Program-made: the position numbers and the translations under genes
Assembly: GCF_026167665.1 (NCBI RefSeq)
Contig: NZ_CP098740.1
Location: 4,464,001 to 4,528,000, forward strand
DNA from: Streptomyces drozdowiczii
GTDB taxonomy: Bacteria; Actinomycetota; Actinomycetes; Streptomycetales; Streptomycetaceae
DNA length: 64,000 bases
Reading direction: 5' to 3'
Notes under the pieces: generated by a model
Told to the model about the DNA's origin: nothing
Database searches by the model: none
The model's input: only the letters and a program-made list of their open reading frames with translations
Shown here: positions 19,326-27,192 of the stretch, in pieces
Layout of the letters: each line of letters starts with the position of its first letter
How positions within the stretch are numbered: position 1 is the first letter of the stretch

Positions 19326-20294
19326 TCAATCACGCAACGCCGCCGCGATCGCCAGCCCCAATGCCTTCCCCACCGGCGGCGGCGACGCATGCCCGATCTG
19401 GCGGTACCGCGCGGTCTTCAGACCCGCGAAGCGCCACTCGGTCGGGAAGCCCTGCAGCAGCGCGGCCTGCGCATCCGTGAGCTTGATCAGCCCCTGGCCG
19501 GCGTCGTCCTCGGGCCCGGGGACCTGGTTGGCCAGCGTCCCGCCGTTGACCCCCATCCGCGCCCAGGCGGCCTTTGTACCCGTAGGTCCCAGGTCGGCGC
19601 CCCCTCGGTTGTCGGAGCCGCCGACCAGCGTCGGCGCCACCGAGATGGCCTGCGCCGCCCAAGCGTCCGCCCCGCTCCACCCCCGGGCAGCCATGGAGTC
19701 CCGAAGCGCCCTCCCCACCGGCACATGGTCCTGGACCGTGGGCGCCGGTGGCCGGAAGCGGTCGAAATACCGGTCCTTCAGCGCGACGAGCACCCCTTGC
19801 TTCCGGTCCTGCGGCACCCCGAAGTCCGCCGCGTTCAGGATGAACCAGTGGAGTCGATACCCGAGGTGCTCCAGCTCCTTCCGGACGAACCCGCGCAAGG
19901 GCTCGAAGGCGCCGGCGTCGACCAGCCCCGGCACGTTCTCGAGGATCACGGCACGCGGCTGGATCGAATGGGCGAGCAGGACCGCCGCCCTGAGCAGCTG
20001 TTCCTCCTCGTCCGTCTCGGCCCTCGCCGCGGTGGCGCTCGACTTCACGCGGGGGAGACCGGCGGACAACAGGTCGACGTCGTACGTCTGCGGGTGCTCG
20101 TCCGGGACGAAGTCCAGCAGGTCCATCTCCAGGACCTTCCAGTGCGGCCGGTTCAGGCCCAGCGTCTCGCAGGCCACCGCCTTCCTGTCCAGCAGGAGCA
20201 CCGGATCGAACCCGGCCTGCTCCAGTCCGAGCGCCAGCCCACCGGCCCCCGCGCACACGTCCACGAACCGCAATCCGCTCACGAGCCCCCGCAT
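19326..20294 (-). CDS. C5-methyltransferase-fold protein lacking the catalytic Cys (pseudo-methyltransferase)
   Basis: The 322-residue protein keeps motif I (LRFVDVCAGAGGLALGLEQA), motif VI ENV (VILENVPGLVDAG) and a motif VIII-like ADFGVPQDRKQGVLVAL. Motif IV, normally GxPPCQxFS, reads LLSAGLPRVKSS: the catalytic Cys is replaced by Arg. Motif X is QIGHASPPPV instead of QxGNAVPP. S-adenosylmethionine binding is plausible, but conventional C5 methylation is not. It could be a specificity or regulatory subunit for the downstream active methyltransferase, which has PCQ but a variant motif VI. It overlaps the end of the Vsr gene by 16 bases and precedes the active enzyme on the same strand. I trust the fold; the loss of activity is inferred from the missing Cys. 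Confidence 0.85.
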   Translation of the reverse strand: MRGLVSGLRFVDVCAGAGGLALGLEQAGFDPVLLLDRKAVACETLGLNRPHWKVLEMDLLDFVPDEHPQTYDVDLLSAGLPRVKSSATAARAETDEEEQLLRAAVLLAHSIQPRAVILENVPGLVDAGAFEPLRGFVRKELEHLGYRLHWFILNAADFGVPQDRKQGVLVALKDRYFDRFRPPAPTVQDHVPVGRALRDSMAARGWSGADAWAAQAISVAPTLVGGSDNRGGADLGPTGTKAAWARMGVNGGTLANQVPGPEDDAGQGLIKLTDAQAALLQGFPTEWRFAGLKTARYRQIGHASPPPVGKALGLAIAAALRD

Positions 20295-20731
20295 CCCCGT
20301 TCCGTCCGCCCGGCGGACCTCTCACGATCGACCGTCTCCGCGACCTTCTCCGCGACCTCGACCGGCGCTTGGTGCTCCCAGAAGCGCAGGACCGTCCATC
20401 CCTCGGCCACCAGATGAGCCGTGGTCTCCGCGTCGCGCGCCATGTTCCGATCGAGCTTCTGCCGCCACCACTCGGCGTTCGACTTCGGCTGCGTCGCGTG
20501 CTCGGGGCAGCCGTGCCAGAAGCAGCCGTCCAGGAACACCGCCACCTTGGCCCGGGTGAACGCGATGTCGATCGTTCGCCGGGACATGTGGGGCACCCGC
20601 TCGTTGAGGCGGTAGCGGTAACCGGAGGCGTGCAGCAGCTTCCGGACCGCCACCTCGGGCGCGGTGTCCCGGCTCGCCTGGCGACTCATACGGGCGGAGA
20701 CGGTCGGGGAAGAGGGTTTGGCGGTACTCAT
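20279..20731 (-). CDS. vsr: Vsr-like very-short-patch DNA mismatch endonuclease
   Basis: The 150-residue protein shows the Vsr signature in order: VSARMSRQASRDTAPEVAVR, LLHASGYRYRLNERVP, the catalytic Asp region RRTIDIAFTRAKVAVFLDG, then CFWHGCPEHAT, KLDRNMARD and GWTVLRFWEHQAP. Classical Vsr nicks 5' of T in T:G mismatches that arise from deaminated 5-methylcytosine. In MORC-like restriction loci, Vsr-fold proteins may instead be the restriction nuclease. ATG 20731 is chosen because AGGAGA lies about 9 bases upstream. It follows the remains of the Z1 gene and overlaps the pseudo-methyltransferase gene. It is the only clear nuclease left in this block. Confidence 0.9.
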   Translation of the reverse strand: MSTAKPSSPTVSARMSRQASRDTAPEVAVRKLLHASGYRYRLNERVPHMSRRTIDIAFTRAKVAVFLDGCFWHGCPEHATQPKSNAEWWRQKLDRNMARDAETTAHLVAEGWTVLRFWEHQAPVEVAEKVAETVDRERSAGRTERGCGGS

Positions 20732-20745
20732 CACGGCCCAGTCTC

Positions 20746-21520
20746 CTACGCCCGGACCTCTCCGCGGTCGACGACCGCGAAATCGCCCTTGCTCGAATCG
20801 ACGGTACGGAAGCGCACCAGGTGCCGCTGTCCCGCGCTCGCCGAAGCGGGCGCGACCAGGCAGAAGGCCATGACGACGTCCCCGGGGGCGATCCAGCGCG
20901 CCCAACGCCACCCCCCGAGCCCCCACGTTTCCCGGCAGCTCCCCCCACCGGGTACGCCGTCGGCTCCACCCACTGGCCGCCCGGGGAGCGGATCTCCACC
21001 GATTCCGCGGGGAACATCTTGTTGCGGGCCGACGGGCGGATCCAGGAGAGGCGCTGGGAGACCAGTGGGGGGCATCTGGGCCGGGTGACCTGGGGCTTGG
21101 AAGCCGAACCAGCGGCCCATCTGCATCAGCGTGTCCGCCGGCTGGGTGGTGCGGCGGTAGTACGTGACCGTCAGGCCCTCCACCGTGAAGCCGCGGGAGA
21201 GCTTCCTGCCGCCGACCAGGATCTTCCAGACGTGCGGGGTGCGCTCGAAGTCCAGGTCGTAGTCGCGTTCGGTGTCGCCGTTCGCCACCAGGACGGGGGT
21301 GCCGCCCGCGTTGATCAGCTGCCGGGCGCGAGACGTAGGCCCTCAGTTCCTCGTACGAGTCCGGCGTGGGCAGGTCCGTGTCGGCGAACCGGTGGAAGCC
21401 GGAGGCGCAGAGGGCGGCCTGGTGCCACAGGGAGTTGATGCGCAGGGCGAGGGCCGTGTGCTCGGCCATGCGGACCGACTCGTGGACGAGCATCGTGTGG
21501 TGGCGGACCGGCCCGCCGGC
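20746..21520 (-). pseudogene. decayed Z1-domain protein gene
   Basis: Fragments of a Z1 protein occur in different frames of the minus strand. HHTMLVHESVRMAEHTALAL comes first, then VLVANGDTERDYDLDFERTP, HVWKILVGGRKLSRGFTVEG and DTLMQMGRWFGFQ. After a jump come PPLVSQRLSWIRPSARNKMF and a tail APGDVVMAFCLVAPASASAG. Z1 proteins are normally several hundred residues longer. The N-terminal part is missing, and tens of residues between GRWFGF and PPLVSQ are deleted out of frame. The last join (C6 run at 20941-20946) could be a one-base sequence error, but the deletions cannot. Z1 is associated with MORC-like restriction systems, so this locus has probably lost one component. Confidence 0.75.
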
Positions 21521-21555
21521 ACGCCCCGGTCGGCGCGGTACAACTTGAGCGCGCC

Positions 21556-22611
21556 CTACGGAGCCGGGGCGCACCCCGGCATCCGTTCTGCGTCCCGCAG
21601 GCAGCCCCTACACCCGCCCCCATGGCATCCCCGGTACGACTCCCCCGACCCGCACCAGCACTCCGCGCTCTTCGCCGGCGGCCACGGGACCGCGCGGCCC
21701 CGTGCGGCCAGGGTCGTCGCGTACTGGGGGAGGAGGTCCGGGTCCGCCGGGGACGCGGATTCGGAGGCGGCGAAGGCTTCGTAGGAGGGGACCGTGCCGC
21801 GGACGATGCCGAGGTTCGGGGTGCCCGCCGCCTGGAGGTCGCGCAGGGCCGTCTCCAGGCGGGCCAGGTGGTCCGGGTGGGAGGCGTACTCGCTGCCCAG
21901 GCTCGGGTACGCCGTGAGCAGTTCGCGGAACTCGGCGGCCGGCCAGTGCAGCACCGCCACCGGGAACGGGCGGGACAACGCCGTCCGGTACGTGCCCAGT
22001 TCGGCGCGCAGGCGGGTGATCTCGGCGCGCAGCTCGCCCGGGTCCGACGAGCCGAGCGACCACAGCCGCTTCGGGTCGTGGAGCTCGTCCAGCGGGACCG
22101 CGGCCGTGTGCAGGGTGTCCGCCAGCTCGTCCCAGGCGTCGTGCGCGACGCCCATCAGGCGGCGTACCCGGTGGCGGCCGGTCAGCAGCGACTGGGTCTG
22201 GTACGGCACCTCCTCGCCCGGCGCGATCAGCAGGCGCAGGGCCGTGGAGAAGAGGTCGTGGGCCGCCTCCAGCTCGTCGTGGGCCTCCAGCGTCTCCGCC
22301 GCGATCTCCCACGGGGCCGCCTCCTGCGGGGCCGCCACGCGGACGCCGTCGATCAGCGCGCGGGCCTCCGCCTCGTGGCCGTACTCCCACAGGTTCGCGG
22401 CGCTGAGCGCCCTCACCAGGTGCGGGTGCTCGGTGCGGGGGTCGCCGAGCAGGTCGTCGTAGAGCGTCGTGGCACGGGCGCGGTCGCCGCCGAGTTCCAG
22501 GTGGGCCGCCGCCTGGAGGAGCAGCGGCTCGTGGTCCTCGGGGTACTGCGCCGCGGTGCGGAGCAGACGCTCGGCTTCGGAGATGTGGTCGGCAGGAGTC
22601 TCGGGGCGCAT
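21556..22611 (-). CDS. TPR-like protein with C-terminal SEC-C zinc motif
   Basis: From ATG 22611 the protein is about 351 residues. The N-terminal half consists of helical TPR-like repeats (EAERLLRTAAQYPEDHEPLL, then AAAHLELGGDRARATTLYDD). The C-terminus ends with the SEC-C motif ECWCGSGESYRGCHGG, a zinc-binding element found at the end of SecA and in many uncharacterised proteins. It is soluble, with no signal peptide. A TACGGT box lies seven bases before the start, so the mRNA may be leaderless. Its stop lies just beyond the Z1 remnant, marking the edge of the island. An ATG 60 bases further upstream is in frame but has no better signal. Confidence 0.75.
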   Translation of the reverse strand: MRPETPADHISEAERLLRTAAQYPEDHEPLLLQAAAHLELGGDRARATTLYDDLLGDPRTEHPHLVRALSAANLWEYGHEAEARALIDGVRVAAPQEAAPWEIAAETLEAHDELEAAHDLFSTALRLLIAPGEEVPYQTQSLLTGRHRVRRLMGVAHDAWDELADTLHTAAVPLDELHDPKRLWSLGSSDPGELRAEITRLRAELGTYRTALSRPFPVAVLHWPAAEFRELLTAYPSLGSEYASHPDHLARLETALRDLQAAGTPNLGIVRGTVPSYEAFAASESASPADPDLLPQYATTLAARGRAVPWPPAKSAECWCGSGESYRGCHGGGCRGCLRDAERMPGCAPAP

Positions 22612-22698
22612 GCACCACACCGTACTGCTGTGCGGGGGCGCGACGGGGGCCACTCCTGAGGGCCCGGGCATGCCGCCGACCCTCTAACGTGTTCCCTC

Positions 22699-22887
22699 GT
22701 GCTCAGACGACGTCCGCAGTTGTTGTGGTTGCTGGTCCCCTACGTGCTCTACCTCGGGGTGCTGCCGTTCGTGAACCGGGTCCGGCCCGTCGTTCTCGGG
22801 CTGCCGTTCCTCTTCTTCTGGCTGCTCGGGGCGACCCTCCTGACCCCCGTCGCCGTATGGCTGACCCGGCGGGGTGACCGCCGGTGA
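22699..22887 (+). CDS. DUF3311 small membrane protein
   Basis: The 62-residue protein has two hydrophobic helices (LLWLLVPYVLYLGVLPFV and LGLPFLFFWLLGATLLTPVA) and the sequence style of DUF3311 proteins, which are routinely encoded beside sodium:solute symporters and probably act as accessory subunits. The GTG start at 22699 follows a TAACGT -10-like box (22685-22690) by only eight bases, suggesting a leaderless transcript. Its stop overlaps the start of the symporter gene (GTGA), supporting a joint role. Confidence 0.8.
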   Translation: MLRRRPQLLWLLVPYVLYLGVLPFVNRVRPVVLGLPFLFFWLLGATLLTPVAVWLTRRGDRR

Positions 22888-24386
22888 ACGCCGCCGTCGC
22901 GACCTCCGTCTTCGGGGTCTTCATGGTCGCCACCGTCGCCCTGGGGCTGCTCGCCGTACGCGGCAGACGCGGCGGCGGGGGCGGGCTCGCCGAGTGGTCG
23001 GTGGGCGGGCGGAGCCTCGGCAGCGTCTTCATCTGGGTGCTGATGGCCGGCGAGGGCTACACCAGCTTCAGCTACCTCGGCGCCGCCGGCTGGGGCTACA
23101 ACTACGGCGCGCCCGTCCTCTACGTCGTCGCGTACATGTCCTGCGGTTACGCCGTCGGCTACGTCGTCGGGCCCATGCTGTGGGCGTACGCGCGCAAGCA
23201 CGGTCTCGTCGGGATCACCGACATGGTGGCGCACCGCTTCGGGCGGCCCTGGCTCGGCGCGCTCGTCGCCGTCCTCGCGACCGTGTTCCTGCTGCCGTAC
23301 ATCCAGCTCCAGATCACCGGCATGGGCGTCGTCGTCTCCACGATCTCGTACGGCACCATCAGCCTGAACTGGGCGTACTTCATCGCCTTCGCCGTCACCA
23401 CCGGCTTCGTCGTCGTCAGCGGGCTGCGCGGCAGCGCCTGGGTGTCCGTGCTGAAGGACCTGCTGGTCATCGTCACGCTCGGCTTCCTCGCGATCTACGT
23501 GCCCGTGCACTACTTCGACGGCTACGGGCCCTTCCTCGACCGGCTCGTCACCGAGAAGAGCGAGTGGCTGACCTTCCCCGGCCACGGGGACAGCGGCCTC
23601 GGACAGGCGTGGTTCATCACCACCTCGTTCCTGAACTCCCTCACCGTCGTGATCTTCCCGACCACCGTCGCCGGCTACCTCGGCGCCAAGAACGCCGACG
23701 TGCTGCGCCGCAACGCGATGTGGCTGCCCGCCTACAACGTCCTCCTCTTCGTCCCCATGCTGCTCGGCATGGCGGCGCTGTTCGTCGTGCCGGGACTCGT
23801 CGGCGCCGAGTCCAACCTCGCGCTCTTCAAGCTCGTCACGGACTCGCTGCCCGCCTGGTCCGTCGGGGTCATCGGGGTCGCCGCCGCGCTCTCCTCGATC
23901 GTGCCCATGGCCGTGTTCATGCTGGTCATCGGCACGATGTGGGGCCGCAGCGTGCTCTCGCTCGTGCCCCGCTGGGAACGCCGGCAGAAGGGCGCCGCGC
24001 AGCTGGTCGTCGTGGCCGCGGGCTCCCTCGCGCTGCTCCTCACGTACACCGCCCCCAACACCCTCGTACGCCTCTCGCTCATCTCGTACGAGGGAATGGC
24101 GCAGCTGCTCCCCATGGTGCTGCTGGGGCTGATGTGGCGGCGGCTGACGCTGCTCGGGGCGCTGTCCGGGCTCGTCGTCGGGGTCGGCGTGGTGTGCGGG
24201 TTCGTCTTCACGGAGCACGACCCGGTCTGGGGCGTGAACGCGGGCATCGTCGCCCTCGCCGCCAACCTGGCCGTCGCGCTGGCGGTGACGTACGCCGGTC
24301 CGCGCGAGCGCGACGCACGGCCGGACGACGAGGTGCTGGCCCGGGACGAGCTGGAGGCGGACCGGGTGGCCGTCAACGCACGTTGA
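22884..24386 (+). CDS. sodium:solute symporter (SSS family, monocarboxylate-type)
   Basis: A 500-residue polytopic membrane protein with about 13 hydrophobic segments. Family-typical stretches include the N-terminal GLAEWSVGGRSLGSVFIWVL, GLVGITDMVAHRFGRPWLGA and GVIGVAAALSSIVPMAVFML. SSS carriers couple uptake of a small solute to sodium. Pairing with a DUF3311 protein is typical of MctP-like monocarboxylate/amino-acid symporters, so an organic acid substrate is a reasonable guess, but the sequence does not fix it. The GTG start overlaps the DUF3311 stop. The C-terminal tail is acidic and cytoplasmic. Confidence 0.85.
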   Translation: MNAAVATSVFGVFMVATVALGLLAVRGRRGGGGGLAEWSVGGRSLGSVFIWVLMAGEGYTSFSYLGAAGWGYNYGAPVLYVVAYMSCGYAVGYVVGPMLWAYARKHGLVGITDMVAHRFGRPWLGALVAVLATVFLLPYIQLQITGMGVVVSTISYGTISLNWAYFIAFAVTTGFVVVSGLRGSAWVSVLKDLLVIVTLGFLAIYVPVHYFDGYGPFLDRLVTEKSEWLTFPGHGDSGLGQAWFITTSFLNSLTVVIFPTTVAGYLGAKNADVLRRNAMWLPAYNVLLFVPMLLGMAALFVVPGLVGAESNLALFKLVTDSLPAWSVGVIGVAAALSSIVPMAVFMLVIGTMWGRSVLSLVPRWERRQKGAAQLVVVAAGSLALLLTYTAPNTLVRLSLISYEGMAQLLPMVLLGLMWRRLTLLGALSGLVVGVGVVCGFVFTEHDPVWGVNAGIVALAANLAVALAVTYAGPRERDARPDDEVLARDELEADRVAVNAR

Positions 24387-24410
24387 CCCGTCCGGCCGGT
24401 CGTGTATAAC
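24383..24410 (+). promoter_or_regulatory. sigma-70-like promoter for the DUF6412/yidC genes
   Basis: TTGACC (24383-24388) and TATAAC (24405-24410) are separated by 16 bp and point towards the DUF6412 gene 43 bp downstream. Both hexamers are close to consensus, which is rare in this G/C-rich sequence. Confidence 0.6.
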
Positions 24411-24452
24411 GGATGGACCGACAGCAGCGGATACGGAAGGGAGGCACCGCCC

Positions 24453-24788
24453 ATGGGCACCGACGCCATGAGCCGCGTACGCGACGGCCTCTCCCGCGTC
24501 CTGCGCCCCGCCGGGCTGCTCCTCTTCCTGCTCACCGAGGTGCTCCTCGCCGAGGGCGGCAGCCTCTCCGCCGCCGTCGCGCTCGCCGCCACGGCGGCCG
24601 CCGGCACCGCGCTCGTCGCCTGCTCGGTCATCAGCGCCCGCTGCGCCGCCCCGGTGCCCCGCACCCGGGTGCGCACCGCCATGCGCGACCGGGAGAAGCG
24701 CACCGCGTTCCTCCCGCAACGGGACCCGGACGCCCAGGGGCGCCGCCGCCCCCGAGCACCGGGCCGTGCCCTCCTGACGGCCGCGTAA
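24453..24788 (+). CDS. DUF6412-like small membrane protein
   Basis: ATG 24453 follows GGGAGG at good spacing; an upstream in-frame ATG (24402) lies inside the promoter. The 111-residue protein has two hydrophobic segments (LRPAGLLLFLLTEVLLAEGG and AAVALAATAAAGTALVACSV) and a basic cytoplasmic tail. It resembles actinobacterial DUF6412 proteins, often found directly before an extra yidC copy, as here. A role with the insertase is inference. Confidence 0.7.
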   Translation: MGTDAMSRVRDGLSRVLRPAGLLLFLLTEVLLAEGGSLSAAVALAATAAAGTALVACSVISARCAAPVPRTRVRTAMRDREKRTAFLPQRDPDAQGRRRPRAPGRALLTAA

Positions 24789-24884
24789 GGACAACGCCCT
24801 TTTTTGAAGGCCCTTCGCGGACCCGTCACGCCGAAGCACGTACTCCTCGCTTCCCGCATGACGAGACCCCCGGAGGGCTCACCC

Positions 24885-25655
24885 ATGTCCGCCTTCATGT
24901 CCGCTTTCGCCAGCCTGGTCGGCGCCCTCGCCGACCTGCTCCACCCCCTCTTCCAGGGCGCGTCCACCGCCGCCGCGATCGTCCTGTTCACCGCGCTCGT
25001 CCGGCTCGCCGTGCACCCGCTCTCGCGGGCCGCCGCGCGCGGGCAGAAGGCGCAGCGCCGGCTCCAGCCGCAGATCGCGGAGCTGCGCAAGAAGCACGGC
25101 AAGGACCGCGAGCGGATGCAGAAGGCGCTCATGGAGCTGCACCGCGAGGAGAAGGTCTCACCGCTCTCCGGCTGCCTGCCGAGCCTGCTCCAGATGCCCG
25201 CGTTCTTCCTGCTCTACCACCTCTTCTCCAGCCAGAGGATCGGTGACAAGGCCAACTCGCTCCTCGGCCACCAGCTCTTCGACGCCCCGCTCGGCGAGCG
25301 CTGGCACGACGCCCTCGGGCACGGCGGGCTCTTCGGCGCGCAGGGCCTCGTCTACCTGGGCCTCTTCGCCATCGTGGCCGCCGTCGCCACCTTCAACTAC
25401 GGGCGTACGAAGCGCCAGATGGCCGCCAACCCGGTCACCCCGCCCACCGGCCCGGACGGGCAGCCGGTGCCCGGCATGGGGGCGATGAACCAGCTCATGC
25501 CGCTGATGTCCTTCTTCACCCTCTTCACCGTCGCCTTCGTGCCGCTGGCCGCCGCGCTGTACGTGGTCACCAGCACGACCTGGACCGCGATCGAGCGGGC
25601 CTTCCTGTACCGCGACATGACCGCGCCGGGGGCCGCGGTCGCCACGGTCGCGTAA
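24885..25655 (+). CDS. yidC: YidC/Oxa1-family membrane protein insertase
   Basis: ATG 24885 has GGAGG at 8 bases; upstream in-frame starts lack a signal. The 256-residue protein has the insertase core. A first transmembrane segment is followed by the cytoplasmic helix pair with RRLQPQIAELRKKHGKDRER and MQKALMELHREEKVSPLSGC, and then the LPSLLQMPAFFLLYHLFSS helix and two or three further membrane segments. The hydrophilic-groove Arg is in the TALVRLAVHPLSR region. It lacks the long periplasmic domain of Gram-negative YidC, as expected. Streptomyces carry several paralogues; this one, grouped with DUF6412, is probably not the rpmH-linked housekeeping copy. Confidence 0.85.
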   Translation: MSAFMSAFASLVGALADLLHPLFQGASTAAAIVLFTALVRLAVHPLSRAAARGQKAQRRLQPQIAELRKKHGKDRERMQKALMELHREEKVSPLSGCLPSLLQMPAFFLLYHLFSSQRIGDKANSLLGHQLFDAPLGERWHDALGHGGLFGAQGLVYLGLFAIVAAVATFNYGRTKRQMAANPVTPPTGPDGQPVPGMGAMNQLMPLMSFFTLFTVAFVPLAAALYVVTSTTWTAIERAFLYRDMTAPGAAVATVA

Positions 25656-25788
25656 CCGGGCCGGGGCCGGGGCGGTCCAGTTTGTGAACAGGGTCTTGCG
25701 GAGTGATCGGACGTCTTGGAGGATCGGACAAGCCTGCGATGGCCGCCACCCATCCGACGGGCCTGATCCCGACCGAGGAGAACGACTC

Positions 25789-26649
25789 TTGAAGCTGCTT
25801 CGTGTGGGTACGGCGGGCGCGGAACGACCGGCGCTGCTGGACGAGGACGGAACCCTGCGTGACCTGTCGGGCGTCGTCCCCGACATCGACAGCGCCCTGT
25901 TCGCCGACGAGGACGCGCTCGCCCGGGTGCGTGGAGCCGCAGCCGCGCCCGGTGGGCTTCCGGCGCTCGACGCCGAGGGGCTGCGGGTGGGCCCGCCGCT
26001 CGCCCGCATCGGCAAGATCGTGTGCATCGGGCTGAACTACCACGACCACGCCACGGAGACCGGGGCGCAGATCCCTGACGAGCCGATCCTGTTCTTCAAG
26101 GCCCCCGACACCGTCGTCGGGCCCGAGGACACCGTGCTCGTGCCGCGCGGCAGCGCGAAGACGGACTGGGAGGTCGAGCTGGCGGTCGTCATCGGGCGCA
26201 CCGCGCGCTACCTGGAGACGGCGGAGGAAGGGCTCGCCCACGTCGCCGGGTACGCGGTCGCGCACGACGTCTCCGAGCGCGAGTTCCAGATCGAGCGCGG
26301 CGGCACCTGGGACAAGGGCAAGAACTGCGAGACGTTCAACCCGCTGGGCCCCTGGCTGGTCACCGCCGACGAGGTCGCCGACCCGCAGGCCCTCCCGCTG
26401 AAGCTCTGGGTCAACGGCGAGCTGAAGCAGGACGGCACCACCGCCGACCAGATCTTCCCGGTCGGCGAGGTCGTCCGCTATCTGAGCCACTTCATGACGC
26501 TCTACCCGGGCGACGTCATCAACACCGGCACCCCGGCCGGCGTCGCCATGGGGCAGCCCGAGCCCAAGCCGTATCTGCGGGCCGGCGATGTCGTGGAGCT
26601 GGAGATCGACGGACTCGGCCGGCAGCGGCAGGAGCTGAAGGACGCGTAG
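25789..26649 (+). CDS. fumarylacetoacetate hydrolase family protein
   Basis: TTG 25789 is chosen because GAGGAG lies exactly 8 bases upstream. The 286-residue protein has the FAH fold signature: ARIGKIVCIGLNYHDHATET, the metal-binding acidic residues in KTDWEVELAVVIG, then VAHDVSEREFQ, KNCETFNPLGPWLV, GDVINTGTPAGVAMG and LRAGDVVELEIDGLG. Family members cleave or decarboxylate 2-oxo/acylpyruvate-type substrates with a divalent metal. The exact substrate is unknown. A bidirectional hairpin follows the gene. Confidence 0.88.
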   Translation: MKLLRVGTAGAERPALLDEDGTLRDLSGVVPDIDSALFADEDALARVRGAAAAPGGLPALDAEGLRVGPPLARIGKIVCIGLNYHDHATETGAQIPDEPILFFKAPDTVVGPEDTVLVPRGSAKTDWEVELAVVIGRTARYLETAEEGLAHVAGYAVAHDVSEREFQIERGGTWDKGKNCETFNPLGPWLVTADEVADPQALPLKLWVNGELKQDGTTADQIFPVGEVVRYLSHFMTLYPGDVINTGTPAGVAMGQPEPKPYLRAGDVVELEIDGLGRQRQELKDA

Positions 26650-26665
26650 GCGCGCCCGATACATC

Positions 26666-26704
26666 GGAGGGGTGGGGTCCGTCGCGTACGGTCCCCACCC
26701 CTCC
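26666..26704. terminator. bidirectional terminator hairpin
   Basis: GGAGGGGTGGGG (26666-26677) pairs perfectly with CCCCACCCCTCC (26693-26704), and the inner part adds CCGT/ACGG. It sits between the convergent FAH and UPF0303 genes. Confidence 0.75.
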
Positions 26705-26712
26705 GCTTCACG

Positions 26713-27192
26713 TCAGCCGTCGATCCGCGAGACGAACTGCTCCAGCGCTTCCACCACCAGCGCGTGGTCCTCCGCCTGCGGCAGCCCCGAGACCGTCACC
26801 GAGCCGATGACGCCCGCGCCCTCGACCGCGATCGGGAACGAGCCGCCGTGCGCCGCGTACACGTCCGGGTCCAGCCGGGACGCCTCGTCGAACGTCGTCC
26901 CCTTCGCCCGGAACCGCGTCCCCACCAGGTACGAACTCTCGCCGTACCGCTCGACCACCCGGCGCTTGCGGTCGATCCACGCGTCGTTGTCCGCGCTCGA
27001 ACCGGGCAGCGCCGCGTGGAACAGCTGCTGCGCCCCGCGCCGGATGTCGATCGCGACCGGGGCGTGCCGCTCCCGGGCCAGCGCGACCAGCAGCCCGCCG
27101 AGCGCGTAGGCGTCGTCGTAGCCGAAGTGCGGCAGCGTGAGCCGGCGCTCCTGGGCGATCAGTTCGGAGATGGTCGGAGCGGTGGGGTTCAT
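26713..27192 (-). CDS. UPF0303/GlcG-HbpS-like (heme-degrading domain) protein
   Basis: The 159-residue protein matches the GlcG/HbpS-like fold family often annotated as heme-degrading or UPF0303: IAQERRLTLPHFGYDDAYAL, GLLVALARERHAPVAIDIRR, FRAKGTTFDEASRLD and the glycine-rich AAHGGSFPIAVEGAGVIGSV. Biochemical function is not established for most members. Its ATG overlaps the stop of the Gfo/Idh/MocA oxidoreductase gene (ATGA), so both are co-expressed and probably controlled by the ROK repressor encoded divergently. Confidence 0.8.
   Translation of the reverse strand: MNPTAPTISELIAQERRLTLPHFGYDDAYALGGLLVALARERHAPVAIDIRRGAQQLFHAALPGSSADNDAWIDRKRRVVERYGESSYLVGTRFRAKGTTFDEASRLDPDVYAAHGGSFPIAVEGAGVIGSVTVSGLPQAEDHALVVEALEQFVSRIDG

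Noticed and set aside
1..21520. integrase, transposase or attachment-site repeats bounding the island
   Set aside because: No recombinase gene or IS-like inverted repeats were found; the nearest tRNA genes are more than 12 kb away, so no mobile-element boundary can be claimed.
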